Source: Eriocheir sinensis
Lineage: Eukaryota > Arthropoda > Malacostraca > Decapoda > Varunidae
Assembly: GCF_024679095.1 (NCBI RefSeq)
Contig: NW_026111765.1
Span: forward strand, 124,001-188,000
Length of the DNA: 64,000 bases
Direction of reading: 5' to 3'
Part shown: positions 1-14,385 of the stretch, piece by piece
Layout: each line of letters begins with the position of its first letter
Position numbering within the stretch: the first letter of the stretch is position 1
Notes under the pieces: model-generated
What the model was told of the DNA's origin: nothing
Seen by the model: the letters and a program-made list of their open reading frames with translations, nothing else
The model's database searches: none
Position numbers and translations under genes: made by a program

Positions 1-524
1 ATTATTTTATGTATTTTGTATGTACATTTCAATTCAAATTTAGCTTATTTTAGCTGTATTTTGTATATATATTTTCATACAAATTTAATAACTGTGTATT
101 TTTGTATATAGTTTTATACAAATTTACGATATTTTATGTGTATTTTGTATATTTATATTTTTACAAATACACATTCTTTTACTGGTATTTTGTTTATTTA
201 TTTTGATACGATTTTTAAGTATTTTTTGTATTCATTTTTTTATACGTATTTAATTCATTTTTTGTGTATTTTGTATATATTTTTATAGAAATCTACGTTA
301 TTTTATGTGTATTCGTATATATATTTTGAAACAAATTTACATTGTTTTATATGTATTTTGCATATCTATTTCAATACAAATTTGCAAATTTACTTTATTT
401 TATGTGCATTTTTGTACATATATTTTTTTAGAAATTTGCGTTATTTTATGTGTATTTGTATATGTTTTCTCATACAAATTTACATTATTTTATTGCTATT
501 TTGTTTATTTATTTTGATACAAAT
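1..524 (+). repeat. 45-bp satellite array, forward block 1
   Basis: About 11-12 monomers with the T-rich strand on +. The stretch from about 100 to 360 reads like 42570-42850, sharing the same run of monomers from TACGATATTTTATG to the TATTCGTATATATA type. The stretch from about 400 to 520 resembles about 21990-22100. The block is cut by the window edge, so its true length is unknown. It ends where the T-rich pattern changes abruptly to the A-rich one at ATACAAATGAAAATAG. Confidence 0.85.
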
Positions 525-1930
525 GAAAATAGATATACAAAATATACATAAAATAAACTAAATTTGTATTGAAATATATATACAAAATACATAAAATAAT
601 GTAAATTTGTATCAAAATATTTTAACAGATGCGCATAAAATAACGTAAATTTGTTTTAAAATATACAAAATACACATTAAATAATGTAAATATGTATGAA
701 AAAATATATACAAAACACAAATTGAATAATGTAAAATCGTATCAAAATAAATACACAGAATATTAATAAAATAATGTAAATTTGTATGAAAATAAAAATG
801 CAAAATACACATTAAATAAAGCATTTTTTATAAAAATATATTTAAAAAATACACATGAAAAAATTAATGTGTATTAAAATAAATATACAAAATACACATA
901 CAATAACGTAAATCTGTATTGAAATAGATATGCAAAATACATATAAAACAATGTAAATTTGTTTCAAAATATTTATACGAATACACATAAAATAACGTAG
1001 ATTTGTATAAAAATATATATACAAAATACACATAAAATGAAGTAAATACGAATAAGAAAATGTATACAAAATACACATAAAATAATGTAAATTCGTATCA
1101 AAATAAATAAACAAAATACCAATAAAAGAATGTGTATTTGTATAAATATAAATATACAAAATACACATAAAATAACGTAAATTTGTATAAAACTATATAC
1201 AAAAATACACAGAAGTAATTAAATTCGTATGAAAATAGATATACAAAATACAGATAAAATAAGCTAAATTTGAATTGAAATGTATATACAAAATACATAA
1301 AATAATGTAGATTTGTATCAAAATATTTATAAAAATACCCATAAAATAACGCATTTTTTATTTATAAAATATATATACCAAAATACACATCAAAATTTAA
1401 TTTGTATTAAAATAAATATACAAAAACACATACAATAAGGTAAATTTGTATTGAATAGATATGCAAAATATATATAAAACAATGTAAATTTGTTTCAAAA
1501 TATATATACGAATACACATAAATAACGTAGATTTCTATAAAATATATATACAAAATACATAAAATGAAGTAAATACGTATAAAAATGTATACAAAATACA
1601 TAAAATAATGTAAATTGTATCAAATAAATATACAAAATAATAAAAGAATGTGTATTTGTATAAATAATATACACATAAAATAACGTAAATTTATATAAAA
1701 CTATATACAAAAATACACAGAAGTATTTTAATTTGTATGAAAATAGATATACAAAATAAGGTAAATTCGTTTCAAATTCAATAAACAAAATTCAGATAAA
1801 AGAACGTATATTTGTAGAGAAAATAAATATACAAAATACACATTAAATAACGAAAATTTGTATGAAAATATATAAAAAAATAAACAAAAATAATTTCAAT
1901 TTGTATGAAAATAAATATACAAAATACACA
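524..1930 (-). repeat. 45-bp satellite array, reverse block 2
   Basis: The T-rich strand is on -. The block holds two successive copies of a shorter HOR of about 12 monomers: the monomer ending in CGCATTTTTT recurs with a spacing of about 530 bp (about 820 and 1350). The first copy (about 880-1300) reads like 9890-10330. The second (about 1405-1790) has the same monomer order but many 1-2 base losses. The block ends in a near-perfect inverted repeat, ACAAAATACA then CA then TGTATTTTGT, around 1930. Confidence 0.85.
820..1350 (-). repeat. 12-monomer HOR variant
   Basis: A shorter unit bounded by two P-type monomers about 530 bp apart. It keeps the P-to-L module of the 16-monomer form but replaces the C-H part with other types, such as GCTAAATTTGAATTGAAAT and AAGTAATTAAATTCGTATG. 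The same alternative types occur at about 10160-10290, 13300-13330, 17690-17760, 22250-22330, 38400-38480 and 54760-54840. Two HOR classes therefore share one module. Confidence 0.65.
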
Positions 1931-2777
1931 TGTATTTTGTATATCTATTTTCACACAAATTTAATTACTTTTGTGTATTTTTGCATATAGTTTTATATAA
2001 ATTTACGTTATTTTATTTGTATTTTGTAAATTTATATATATACAATACACATTCTTTTATTAGTATTTTGTTTATTTATTTTGATACGAGTTTACATTAT
2101 TTTATGTGTATTTTGTATACCTTTTTTTATACGTATTTACTTCATTTTATGTGTATTTTGTATATTTATTTTCATAGAAATCTACGTAATTTTATGTGTA
2201 TTCGTATATATATTTTTTTAAAAATTTACATGGTTTTATATGTATTTTGCATATCTATTTCAATACAAATTTTCCTTATTGTATGTGCATTTTGTATATT
2301 TATTTTAATACAAATTCAAATATTTTATGTGTGTCTTGGTATAAATATTTTTACAAAAAATGCGTTATTTTATGGGTATTTTGCATCTTAAATTTCATAC
2401 AAATTGACATTATTTTATAAATATTCTGTGTACTTATTTTGATACGATTTTATATTATTCTATTTGTGTTTTGTATATATTCTTTTATACATATTTACAT
2501 TATTTAATGTGTATTTTTTATATATATTTTACAAATTTACGTTATTTTAAGTGTATTTGTTTATATATTTTCATTCAAATTTACATTATTTTATGTGTAT
2601 TTTGTAAATGTATTTCAATACAAATTTACCTAATTTTATGTGTATTTTGTATATTTATTTTCATACAAATTAAAATTATTTTTGTGTATTTTTGTATATA
2701 GTTTTATACAAATTTAGGTGATTTTATGTGTATATTGTATATCTATTTTCATACAAATACACATTCTTTATTTATAT

Positions 2778-2948
<171 letters not shown>

Positions 2949-3245
2949 CGTGTTTACATCATTTGATGTGTATTTTGTATATATATTTCTATAGAAATCT
3001 ACGTTGATTTATGAGTATTCGTATATAGATTTTGAAATAAGTTTACACTGTTTTATGTGTATTTTGCATATTTTTTCAACACAAATTTACCTTATTGTAT
3101 ATGCATTTTGTATATTAATTTTAATACAAATTTAATTATGCTATGTGTATTTTTGTATATGTATTTTTTAAAAAAATATGCTTTATTTTATGGGTATTTT
3201 GCATTTTTATTTTCATACAAATTTACATTATATTATTTATATTCT

Positions 3246-3265
3246 GTTTTTTTTTTTTTTTTTTT
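3246..3265 (+). repeat. Poly-T run, about 19-20 nt
   Basis: This run follows ATTCTG and precedes GAAACAATTTTACATTATTC, so it sits where an A-type monomer normally reads GTATTTATTTTGATACG. The related inverted stretch at about 43278-43292 carries only a short A run at this site (GTTTAAAAAAAAATAAACAG), so the homopolymer grew in this copy or collapsed in the other. Confidence 0.9.
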
Positions 3266-6200
3266 GAAACAATTTTACATTATTCTATGTGTATTTTGTA
3301 TATCTATTTTTATACGTATTTACTTAATTGTATGTGTATTTTGTATATATATTTTTATAGAAATCTACGTTATTTTATGTGTATTCGTATATATATTTTG
3401 AAACAAATTTACATTGTTTTATATGTATTTTTGCATATCTCTTTCAATACAAATTTGCCTTATTGTATGTGCATTTTGTATATTTATTTCAATACAAATT
3501 TAAATATTTTATGTGTATTTTAGTATATATATTTTTATAAGAAATGCGCTATTTGATGGGAATTTTGCATCTTTATTTTCATACAAATTTACATTATTTT
3601 ATTAATATTCGGTGTATTTATTTTGATACGATTTCACATTATTCTGTTTGTTTTTTGAATACATTTTTTTTATACATATTTACATTATTTAATGTGTATC
3701 TTGCATCTTTTATCGTAATTTTGTTTATTTATTTTTATACGAATTTACATTATTTTAGGTGTATTTGATATGTATATTTTTATACTTATTTATATCATTT
3801 TATTTGTGTTTTGAATATATATTTTCATAGAAATTTACTCTATTTTATGGGTATTCGCATATATATTTTGATACAAATTTACATTATTTATGTTTATTTT
3901 GCATATCTATTTCAATACAAATTTACCATATTGTATGTGTATTTTGTATATTTATTTTAATACAAATTTAATTATCTTAAATACCCAAATATGCGTTATT
4001 ATTTGGGTATTTTGCATCTTTATTTTCATACAAATTTACATTATTTTATTGATATTCTGTTTATTTATTTTGATACGATTTTACATTATTCTATGTGTAT
4101 TTTGTATATATATTTTTATACATATTTACATTATTTAATATATATTTTGAATATATATTTTATATAAATATACGCTATTTTATTTGTATTTGTTTATATA
4201 TTTTCATACAAATTGACAATATTTGATGTGTAATTTGTATATGTATTTCAATACAGATTTGCCTAATTTTATGTGTATTTTGCATATCTATTTTCAAACA
4301 AATTTAAATTATTTTTATGTATTTTTTATATATTTTTATACAAATTTTAGTTATTTTATTTGTATTTTGTATATATATTTTCCTATAAATATACATTCTT
4401 TTAGTGGAATTTTGTTCATTTATTTTCATAAGAATTTACATAATTTTATGTGTATTTTGTATATATATTTTTCTACGTATTTACATTATTTTATGTGTAT
4501 TTTTTATATATATTTTCATAAAAATTTACGTTATTTTATTGTGTGTATTCGTATATGATTTGATACAAATTTACATTATTTTATGTTTATTTTGCATATC
4601 TATTTCAATATAGATTTACCTTATTGTATGTGTATTTTGTATATTTATTTTAATACAAATTTAATTATTTTATGTGTACTTTGTATACATTTTCTTATAC
4701 GTATTTACTTCATTTAATGTGTATTTTGTATATATATTTTTATAGTAATCTACGTTATTTTATGTGTATTGGTATATATATTTTGAAGCAAATTTACATT
4801 GTTTTATATGTATTTAGCATATCTATTTCAATATAAATCTACCTTATTGTATGTGCATTTTGTATATTTATTGTAATACAAATTTAAAAATTTTATTATT
4901 TTGGTATATATATTTTTATAAAAAGAGTTTTATATAAATTTAAAATATTTTATGTGTATTTTGTATATCTATTTTCATACAAATACACATTTTTTATTGA
5001 TATTTTGTTTATTTATTTTGACGCGAATTCACATTATTTAATGTGTATTGTGTATATATATTTTTATACGTATTTACGTCATTTCATGTGTATTTTGTAT
5101 ATATATTTCTATAGAAATATATGTTATTTTATGTGTATTCGTATATATATTTTGAAACAAATATACATTGTTTTATGTGCATTTTGCATATTTTTTCAAT
5201 ATAAATTTACCTTATTGTATGTGCATTTTGTATATTAATTTTAATACAAATTTAATTATTCTATGTGTATTTTTGTATATGTATTTTCATAAAAAAATGC
5301 TTTATTTTATGGGTATTTTGCATCTTTATTTTCATACAAATTTACATTATTTTATTGATATTCTGTGTATTTATTTTGATACGATTTTACATTATTCTAT
5401 GTATATTTTGTATATATATTTCATACAAATGAACGTTATTTTATGTGAATTTGTTTTCATTTCATACAAATTTACATTATTTTATGTGTATTTTGTACAT
5501 GTATTTAAATACAAATTTAACTAATTATATGTGTATTATGTATATCTATTTTCATACAAATTGAAATTAATTTTGTGTATTTTAGTATATTTTTTAATTC
5601 AAATTTTCGTAATTTTATGTGAATTTTGTATATTTATTTTCCTACAAATATACGATTTTTATCGGAATTTTGTTTATTTATTTTGATACGAGTTTTCATT
5701 ATTTTAGGTGTATTTGATATATATATTTTTATACTTATTTACATAATTTTATATGTATTTTGAATATATATTTTCATAGAAATTTACTCTATTTTATGTG
5801 TATTCGTATATATATTTTGATACAAATTTACATTATTTATGTGTATTTCGCATATCTATTTCAATACAAATTTTCTTTATTGTATGTGCCTTTTGTATAT
5901 TTATTTTGATGCAAATTTAATTATTTTATGTGTATTTTTGTATATATATTTTTAAACAAATATGCGTTATTATATGGGTATTTTGCATCTTTATTTTCAT
6001 ACAAATTTACATTATTTTATTGATTGTCTGTTTATTTATTTTGATACGATTTTACGTTATTCTGTGTATTTATATATATATATATATATTTTTAGACATA
6101 TTTACATTATTTAATGTATATTTTGTACATATATTTTATGGAAATTTACGTTATCTTATGTGTATTTGTTTATATATTTTCATAGAAATTTACATTATTT

Positions 6201-7325
6201 TATGTGTATTTTGTATATGTATTTCAATAAAAATTTGCCTAATTTCATTTGTATTTTGCATATCTATTTTCAAACAAATTTAAATTATTTTTGTGTATTT
6301 TTGTATTATTTTTATACAAATTTTTTAAATTTTATTTGTATTTTGTATATATATTTTCCTACACATATACATTCTTTTAGAGGAAATTTTGTTTATTTAT
6401 TTTGATACGAATTTACATTATTTTATGTGTATTTTGTATATATTTTTCTATGTATTTACATTATTTTATGTGTATTTTGTATATATATTTTCATAAAAAT
6501 TTACGTAATTTTATTGTGTGTATTCGTATATATTTTGATAAAAATTTTCATTATTTTATGTGTTTTTTGCATATCTATTTCAATAAAAATCTACCTTATT
6601 GTATGTGTATTTTGTATATTTATTTTAATACAAATTTAATTATTTTATGTGTATTTTTGTATATATTTTTTTTTAAATATAAGATATTTTATGGGTATTT
6701 TGCATCTTTAATTTTATAAATTTTTACATTACGTACATATCTTTTATACGTATTTACATTATTTAATGTGTATTTTGTTTATATATTTTATACAAATTTA
6801 CGTTATTATATGTGTATTTGAATATATATTTTGATACAAATTTACATTATTTTATGTATTTTCTATATTTATTTCAATTCAAATTTAGCTTATTTTATGT
6901 GTCTTTGTATATCTATTTTCATACAAATTTAATTATTTTGTTTATTTTGTATATATTTTTATACAATTTTACGTTATTTTATGTGTATTTTGTATATTTA
7001 TATTTATACAAGTAAAAATTCTATTATTGGCATTTAGTTTATTTATTTTGATACGAATTTACATTATTTTATGTGTATTTTGTATACATTTTCTTATACG
7101 TATTTACTTCATTTTATGTGTATTTTGTATATATATTTTATAGAAATCTACGTTATTTTATGTGTATTCGTATGTATATTTTGAAACAAATTTACATTGT
7201 TTTATATGTATTTTGCATATCTATTTCAATACAAATTTACCTTATTGTATGTGCATTTTGTATATTTATTGTAATACAAATTTAAATATTTTATGTGCAT
7301 TTTGGTATATATATTTCATAAAAAA

Positions 7326-8036
7326 TGCGTTGTTTTATGGGTATTTTGCATCTTTATTTTCATACAAATTTACATTATTTTATTAATATTCTGTGTATTT
7401 ATTTTGATACTATTTTACATTATTCTATTTGTGTTTTGTATATATTTTTTTATACATATTTACATTATTTAATGTGTATTTTCTATATATATTTCATACA
7501 AATTTTCGTTCTTTTAAGTGTATTTGTTTATATATTTTTATTCAAATTTACATTATTTTATGTGTATTTTGTATATGTATTTCAATAGAAATTTACATTT
7601 CATGTGAATTTTGTATATATATTTTATACAAATTTAAATTATTTTTTGTGTATTTTTGTATAGAGTTTTATTCAAATTTACAATATTTTATGTGTATTTT
7701 GTATATCTATTTTCATACAAATACACATTCTTTTATTGATATTTTGTTTATTTATTTTGATGCGAATTTACATTATTTAATGTGTATTGTGTATATATAT
7801 TTTTATACGTATTTACGTCATTTCATGTGTATTTTGTATATATATTTCTTTAGAAATATACGTTATTTTATGTGTATTCGTATATATATTTTGAAACAAA
7901 TATACATTGTTTTATGTGCATTTTGCATATTTTTTCAATACAAATTTACCTTATTGTACGTGCATTTTGTATATTAATTTTAATACAAATTTAGCTATTC
8001 TATGTGTATTTTTGTATATGTATTTTTATAAAAATA
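7326..8036 (+). repeat. Reference 16-monomer higher-order repeat unit
   Basis: A clear full unit of about 710 bp. Diagnostic words in order: P ATGGGTATTTTGCATC, A ATATTCTGTGTATTTATTTTG, B CATTATTCTATTTGTG, C CATTATTTAATGTGTA, D TAAGTGTATTTGTTTA, E ATATGTATTTCAATAG, F (shortened here; ACCTAATTTTATG elsewhere), G a TATAGTTTTATAC-like end, H ATCTATTTTCATAC, I ACACATTCTTTTATTG, J ATTTAATGTG then ATACGTATTTAC, K TTTCATGTG then TTTAGAAAT, L GTATTCGTATATATATTTTG, M TGTTTTATGTGCATTTTGC, N ACCTTATTGTACGTGCAT, O ATTCTATGTGTATTTTTG, then P again at about 8036. The same order recurs across the window, so these are inherited monomer types, not random variants. Confidence 0.88.
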
Positions 8037-8527
8037 TGCTTTATTTTATGGGTATTTTGCATCTTTATTTTCATACAAAATTACATTATTTTATTGATAT
8101 TCTGTGTATTTATTTTGATACGATGTTACATTATTCTATGTATATTTTGTATATCTATTTTATACCAATGTACGTTATTTTATGTGAATTTGTTTTCATT
8201 TCATACAAATTTACATTATTTTATGTGAATTTTGTACATGTATTTAAATAGAAATTTAACTAATTATATGTGTATTTTGTATATCTATTTTCATACAAAT
8301 TGAATTAATTTTGTGTATTTTGTATATATTTTATTCAAATTATCGTAATTTTATGTGTATTTTGTATATTTATTTTCCTACAAATATACGTTCTTTTACC
8401 GGAATTTCATTTATTTATTTTGATACGAATTTTCATTTTTTTAGGTGTATTATATATATATATATTTTTATACTTATTTACATAATTTTATATGTATTTT
8501 GAATATATATTTTCATAGAAATTTACT

Positions 8528-8545
8528 CTATATGTATATGTATAG
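8528..8545. other. Forward-to-reverse junction, CTATA...TATAG type
   Basis: The T-rich to A-rich change is centred near 8537 in TTTACTCTATATGTATATG followed by TATAGAAAATACAC. The inverted words CTATA and TATAG flank the centre. The same junction occurs reversed at 24010-24027 and directly at about 45568-45585. Related junctions with the same AGAGTAAATTTCTATG half but a different partner lie at 39188, 55618 and 16973. Confidence 0.85.
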
Positions 8546-11500
8546 AAAATACACATGAAATAATCTAAATTCGCATCGAAATAAATGAACAAAATACCGA
8601 TAAAATAATGTAATTTTGAATGAAAATATATATAGAAAATACACATAAAATAACGTAAATACAAATAAATATATACACATAAAATGATTTGAATTTGAAT
8701 GAAAATAGATATAAAAATAAACTTAAATAAGGCAAATTTATAATGAAATATATATACAAAATACACATAAAATAATGTAGATTTGTTTCAAAATATATAT
8801 ACGAATACACATAAAATAACGTAGATTTCTATAGAAATATATATACAAAATACACATGAAATGTTGTAAATACGTATAAAAATATATATACAAAATACAC
8901 ATTAAATAATGTAAATTCGTGTCAAAATAAATAATTAAAATATCAATAAAAGAATGTGTATTTGTATGAAAATACATATACAAAATACACATAAAATAAC
9001 GTAAATTTGTATAAAACTATATATAAAAATACAGAAAAATAAGTTAAATTTGTATGAAAATAAATATACAAAATACACATAAAATTAGGTAAATTTGTAA
9101 AGAAATACATATACAAAATACACATAAAATAATGTAAATTTGAATGAAAATATATAAACAAATACACTTAAATTAACATAAATTTGTATAATATATATAT
9201 GAAAAATACTCATTAAATAATGTAAATATGTATAAAAAATATATATAGAAAACACATATAGAATAATGTAAAATCGTATTAAAATAAATACACAGAATGT
9301 AAATAAAATAATGTAAATTTGTATGAAAATAAAGATGCAAAATACCCATAAAATAACGCATTTTTTATAAATATACAAAATACACATGAAAGGATGTAAA
9401 TACGTACAAAATACACATTAAATAATGTAAATTCGCGTCAAAATAAATAAACAAAATGTCAATAAAAGAATGTGTATTTGTATGAAAATAAATATACAAA
9501 TACACATAAGATAACATAAATTTGTATAAAACTATATACAAAAATACTCAAAAATAATTTAAATTTGTATGAAAATAAATATACAAAATACACATAAAAT
9601 TAAGTAAATTTGTATTGAAATACATATACAAAATATACATAAAATACTGTAAATTTGAATGATAATACATAAACAAATACACTTAAAATAACGTAAATTT
9701 GTATAAAAAAAATATATACAAAACACAAATAGAATAATGTAAAATCGTATCAAAATAAATACACAGAATATTAATAAAATAATGCAAATTTGTATAAAAA
9801 TAAAGAAGCAAAATACCCATAAAATAACTTTTTTTTTTAAATATATATACAAAAATACACCTAAAAAAATTTATTTGTATTAAAATAAATATACAAAATA
9901 CACATTCAATAAGGTAAATCTGTATTGAAATAGATATGCAAAATACATATAAAACAATGTAAATTTGTTTCAAAATATATATACGAATAAAAATAACGTA
10001 GATTTGTATAAAATATATATACAAAATACACGTAAAATGAAGTAAATACGTATAAAAAAAATGTATACAAAATACACATAAAATAATGTAAATTGTATCA
10101 AAATAAATAAACAAAATATTAAAAAGAATGTGTATTTGTATAAATATAAATATACAAAATACACATAAAATAACGTAAATTTGTATAAAACTATATACAA
10201 AAATACACAGAAGTAATTAAATTCGTATGAAAATAGATATACAAAATGCAGATAAAATAAGCTAAATTTGAATTGAAATGTATATACAAAATACATAAAA
10301 TAATGTAAATTTGTATCAAAATATTTATAAAAATACATATAATAACGTAATTTTTTTTAAAAATATATAAACAAAATACACATTAAGTAATGTAAATACT
10401 ATAAAAAAATATGTACAAAATACACATATAATCAAGTAAATTGTATCAAACTAAATAAACAAAATAGCAATAAAATAATGTAAATTTGTATGAGAAAACA
10501 TATACAAATACATATAAAATAACGCTAATTTCTATAAAAATATATGTCCAAAAATGAACGTAAAATAAATTAACTTTGGATAAAAATATATATACAAAAC
10601 ACCCATTAAATAATGTAAATGCGTACATAAAATAACCTAAATTTGTATAAAACTATATACAAAAATACACAAAAATAATTTAAATTTGTATGAAAAGAAA
10701 TATACAAAATACACATAAAATTAGGTTAATTTCTTTTGAAATACATATACAAAATACACATAAAATAATGTAAATTTGAAAGAAAATATATAAACAAATA
10801 CACATATAATAACGTAAATTTGTATGAAATATATATACAAAATACACATTAAATAATGTAAATATGTATAAAAAAATATATACAAAACACAAATAGAATA
10901 ATGTAAAATCGTATCAAAATATATACACAGAATATTAATAAAATAATGTAAATTTGTATGAAAATTAAGATGCAAAATACTTATAAAATAACGCATTTTT
11001 TATAAAATTATTGATACCAAAATACACATAAAATATTTGAATTTGTATCAAAATAAATATACAAAATGCACATACAATAAGGTAAATTTGTATTGAAATA
11101 GATATGCAAAATACATATAAAATAATGTAAATTTGTTTAAAAATTATATTCACGATACACATAAAATAACGTAGATTTCTATAAAAATACATTTACAAAA
11201 TACACATAAAATTAAGTAAATACGTATAAAAAAAATATACAAAATACACATAAATTTGTATAAATATAAATAAACAATATACCAATAAAAGAATGTGTAT
11301 TTGTATAAATATAAATATACAAAATGCACATAAAATAAAGTAAATTTATATAAAACTATATACATAAAATAACGCAAATTTCTATAAAAATATATGTACA
11401 AAAATGAACATAAAATAAATTTGCATAAAATATATATACAAAACACATTAGATAATGTAAATGAGTATAAAAATATGTATACAAAATACCTATGAAATAA

Positions 11501-13575
11501 TCTAAATTGCATCGAATTAAATTAAGAAAATACCAATATAATAATGTAATTTAGATGAAAATATATACAAAATACACATAAAATAACCTAAATACAAATA
11601 CAAATATACACATAAAATAATTTAAAATTGAATGAAATAAATATACAAAATAAACATAAAATAAGGTAAATTTGTAATGAAATATATGAAAAAATACACA
11701 TAAAATAATATAAATTTGTATGAAAATATATATACAAATACACATTAAATAACATGAATTTGTATAAAATTTATATCAAAATATATACGAACACACACAA
11801 TAAAATAATGTAATTTTTTATGAAAATGTATATACAAAATACACATACAAAAATATAATAATGTAAATTTGTATAAAAATATATAAACAAATACACATAA
11901 AATAATGTAAATTTGGATAAAATATATATACAAAATGAACATTAAATAATGTAAATATGTATAAAAAAATATATACAAAATACACATAGAATAATGTTAA
12001 ATCGTATCAAAATAAATAAAGAGAATATCAATAAAATAATGTAAATTTGTATGAAAATAAAGATGCAAAATATCCATATAATAACGCATATTTGCATAAA
12101 AATATATATACAAAATTACATATAAAATAATTAAATTTGTATTAAAATAAATATACAAAATGCACGTACAATAAAGTAAATTTGTATTGAAATAGATATG
12201 CAAAATACACATCAATAATGTAAATTTGTATCAAAATATATATACGAATACTCAAAAAATAGAGTAAATTTCTATGAAAATATACATACAAAATAGATAT
12301 ACAAAATACACATATAACTAGTTAAATTTGTATATGAATACATGTACAAAAAACACATAAAATAATGTAGATTTGTATGAAATGAAAACAAATACATTTT
12401 ATATAAAATATATATACAAAATACACATAGAATAATGTAAAATCATATCAAAATAAATACACAGAATATCAATAAAATAATGTAAATTTGTATGAAAATA
12501 AAGATGCAAAATACCCATAAAATAAAGCATATTTTTATAAAATATATACAAAATACACATAGATTAATCAAATTTGTATGAAATTAATATACAAAATGTA
12601 ATATACAATAAGGTAAATTTGTATTGAAAATATGCAAAATACACATAAAACAATGTAAATTTGTTTCAAATATATATACGAATACACATAAAATAACGTA
12701 GATTTCTATAGAAATATATATACAAAATACACTTGAAATAATGTAAATATGTATAAAAATATATATACAAAATACACATTAAATAAAGTTAATTCGTGTC
12801 AAAATAAATAAAAAAATATCATGAAAAGAATGTGTATTTGTATGAAAATAGATATACAAAATACACATAAAATAACCTAAATTTGTATAAACTATACAAA
12901 AATACACAAAATAATTTAAACTTGTATGAAAATAAATATACAAAAAACATATAAAATAGGTAAATTTGTATTGAAATACATATACAAATACACATAAAAT
13001 AATGTAAATTTGAATGAAAATATATAAACATATAGACTTAAATAACGTAAATTTGTATCAAATATATATACAAAAAAACATTAAATAATGTAAATATGTA
13101 TAAAAATATACAAAACACAAATAAAATAATGTAAAATAGTATAAAAATAAATACAGAAAATATTAATAAAATAATGTAAATTTGTATGAAAATTAAGATG
13201 CAAAATACTCATAAAATAACGCATTTTTTATAAAAATATATATACAAAAAACATAAAATATTTGAATTTGTATTAAAATAAATAGATATACAAAATACAC
13301 ATAAAATAAGCTAAATTTGAATTGAAATATATATACAAAATACATAAAATAATGTAAATTTGTATCAAAATATACATACAAACACATATAATAACGTAAA
13401 TTTGTATATAAAATATATAAACAAAATAAACATTAAATAATGTAAATACGTATAAAAAATGTAAAAATACATAAATAATCATGTAATTGTATCAAAATAG
13501 ACAAAATAATTAATAAAATAATGTAAATTTTATGAGAAATATATACAAAATACACATAAATAACGTAAATATCAA
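8537..13575 (-). repeat. 45-bp satellite array, reverse block 4
   Basis: A reverse-oriented array mixing 16-type and alternative HOR classes. It is mirrored by 18865-24018 and copied directly at 45576-50298 with an offset of about 37.05-37.09 kb. A third direct copy of its 10.33-12.9 kb part lies at 27.69-30.26 kb. At 9361-9410 it lacks about half a monomer present in the 46.4-46.5 kb copy. The last 150 bp (13430-13575) are rich in small deletions. Confidence 0.9.
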
Positions 13576-14385
13576 TAAAATATATATAATATAATATATT
13601 TTTATACATATTTAAAATATTTAATGGTATTTTGTATATATATATTTTATCCAAATTTACGTGATTTTATATGTATTTGTTTATATATTTTCATACAAAT
13701 TTACATTATTTTATGTGAGTATTGTATATGTATTTCAATACAAATTTGCCTAACTTTATGTGTATTTTGCATATCTATTTTCAAACAAATTTAAATTATT
13801 TTGTGTATTTTGCATATATTTTATACAAATTTTAGTTATTTTATTTGTTTTTTGTATATATATTTTCCTACAAATATACATTCTTTATTGGAATTTTGTG
13901 TATTTAATTTTACGAATTTACATTATTTTATGTGTATTTTGTATATATATTTTCTACGTATTTAAACTATTTTATGTGTATTTTATATATACATTTTCAT
14001 AAAATTTACGTTATTTTGTGTGTATTCGTATATATTTTGAAACAAATTTTATACAAATTCATGTTATTTTATGTGTATTTGTATATATATTTTCATACAA
14101 ATTTATATTATTTTATGTGTATTTCATATATTTTATTACAAATTTACTTATTTTATGTTTATTTTATATTTATTTCATTCAATTTTAAATTATTTAATGT
14201 ATATATTGTATTTGTATAGGTTATTTTATGTGTGTTTTATATATTTTCATCCAAAATTATATTATTATTGTTATTTTCTTAATTTAACTCGATAATTAAT
14301 TTAGATTATTTCATAGGTATTTTGTATACATATTTTATACCCATTACATTATCTAATGTGTGTTTTGTATATATTTTTATGCAAC
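13575..14385 (+). repeat. 45-bp satellite array, forward block 5
   Basis: It starts at a TA-rich junction (ATATATAATATAATATATTT) shared with 18840-18880, 37200-37260 and 53680-53700. The monomer order matches 37370-38120 and 53710-54450 directly and 18850-18060 in reverse. It contains small deletions relative to those copies. It stops at TTTTTATGCAA, after which the related copies continue with CTAATTTTATGTGCAT while this one enters the low-repeat island. Confidence 0.85.

Larger units (their letters stand above)
4870..14385 (+). repeat. Arm A of a large inverted duplication (mirror at 18060-27690)
   Basis: This arm reads forward 4870-8537, reverse 8537-13575, forward 13575-14385. The second arm gives the same series on the opposite strand: 27690-24018, 24018-18865, 18865-18060. 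Mirror pairs have a near-constant coordinate sum: 4870+27690, 8537+24018 and 13575+18865 fall between about 32440 and 32560. Both block junctions inside the arms match too. Examples are ATTTACTCTATATGTATATG at 8521 with its complement near 24010-24035, and the TTTTATACATATTTAAAATA junction near 13600 with its near-match complement near 18830. Homology ends at about 4870 (TTGTAATACAAATTTA) and at the start of the low-repeat island. Confidence 0.85.

Noticed and set aside
7429..7977. Long open reading frames (up to about 215 codons here and elsewhere) with Tyr/Ile/Phe/Cys-rich products
   Set aside because: They are the 15-residue translation of a 45-bp repeat open in all frames. Overlapping frames are equally open, the strand changes with array orientation, and there are no domains, no composition change at ends and no conserved start context.
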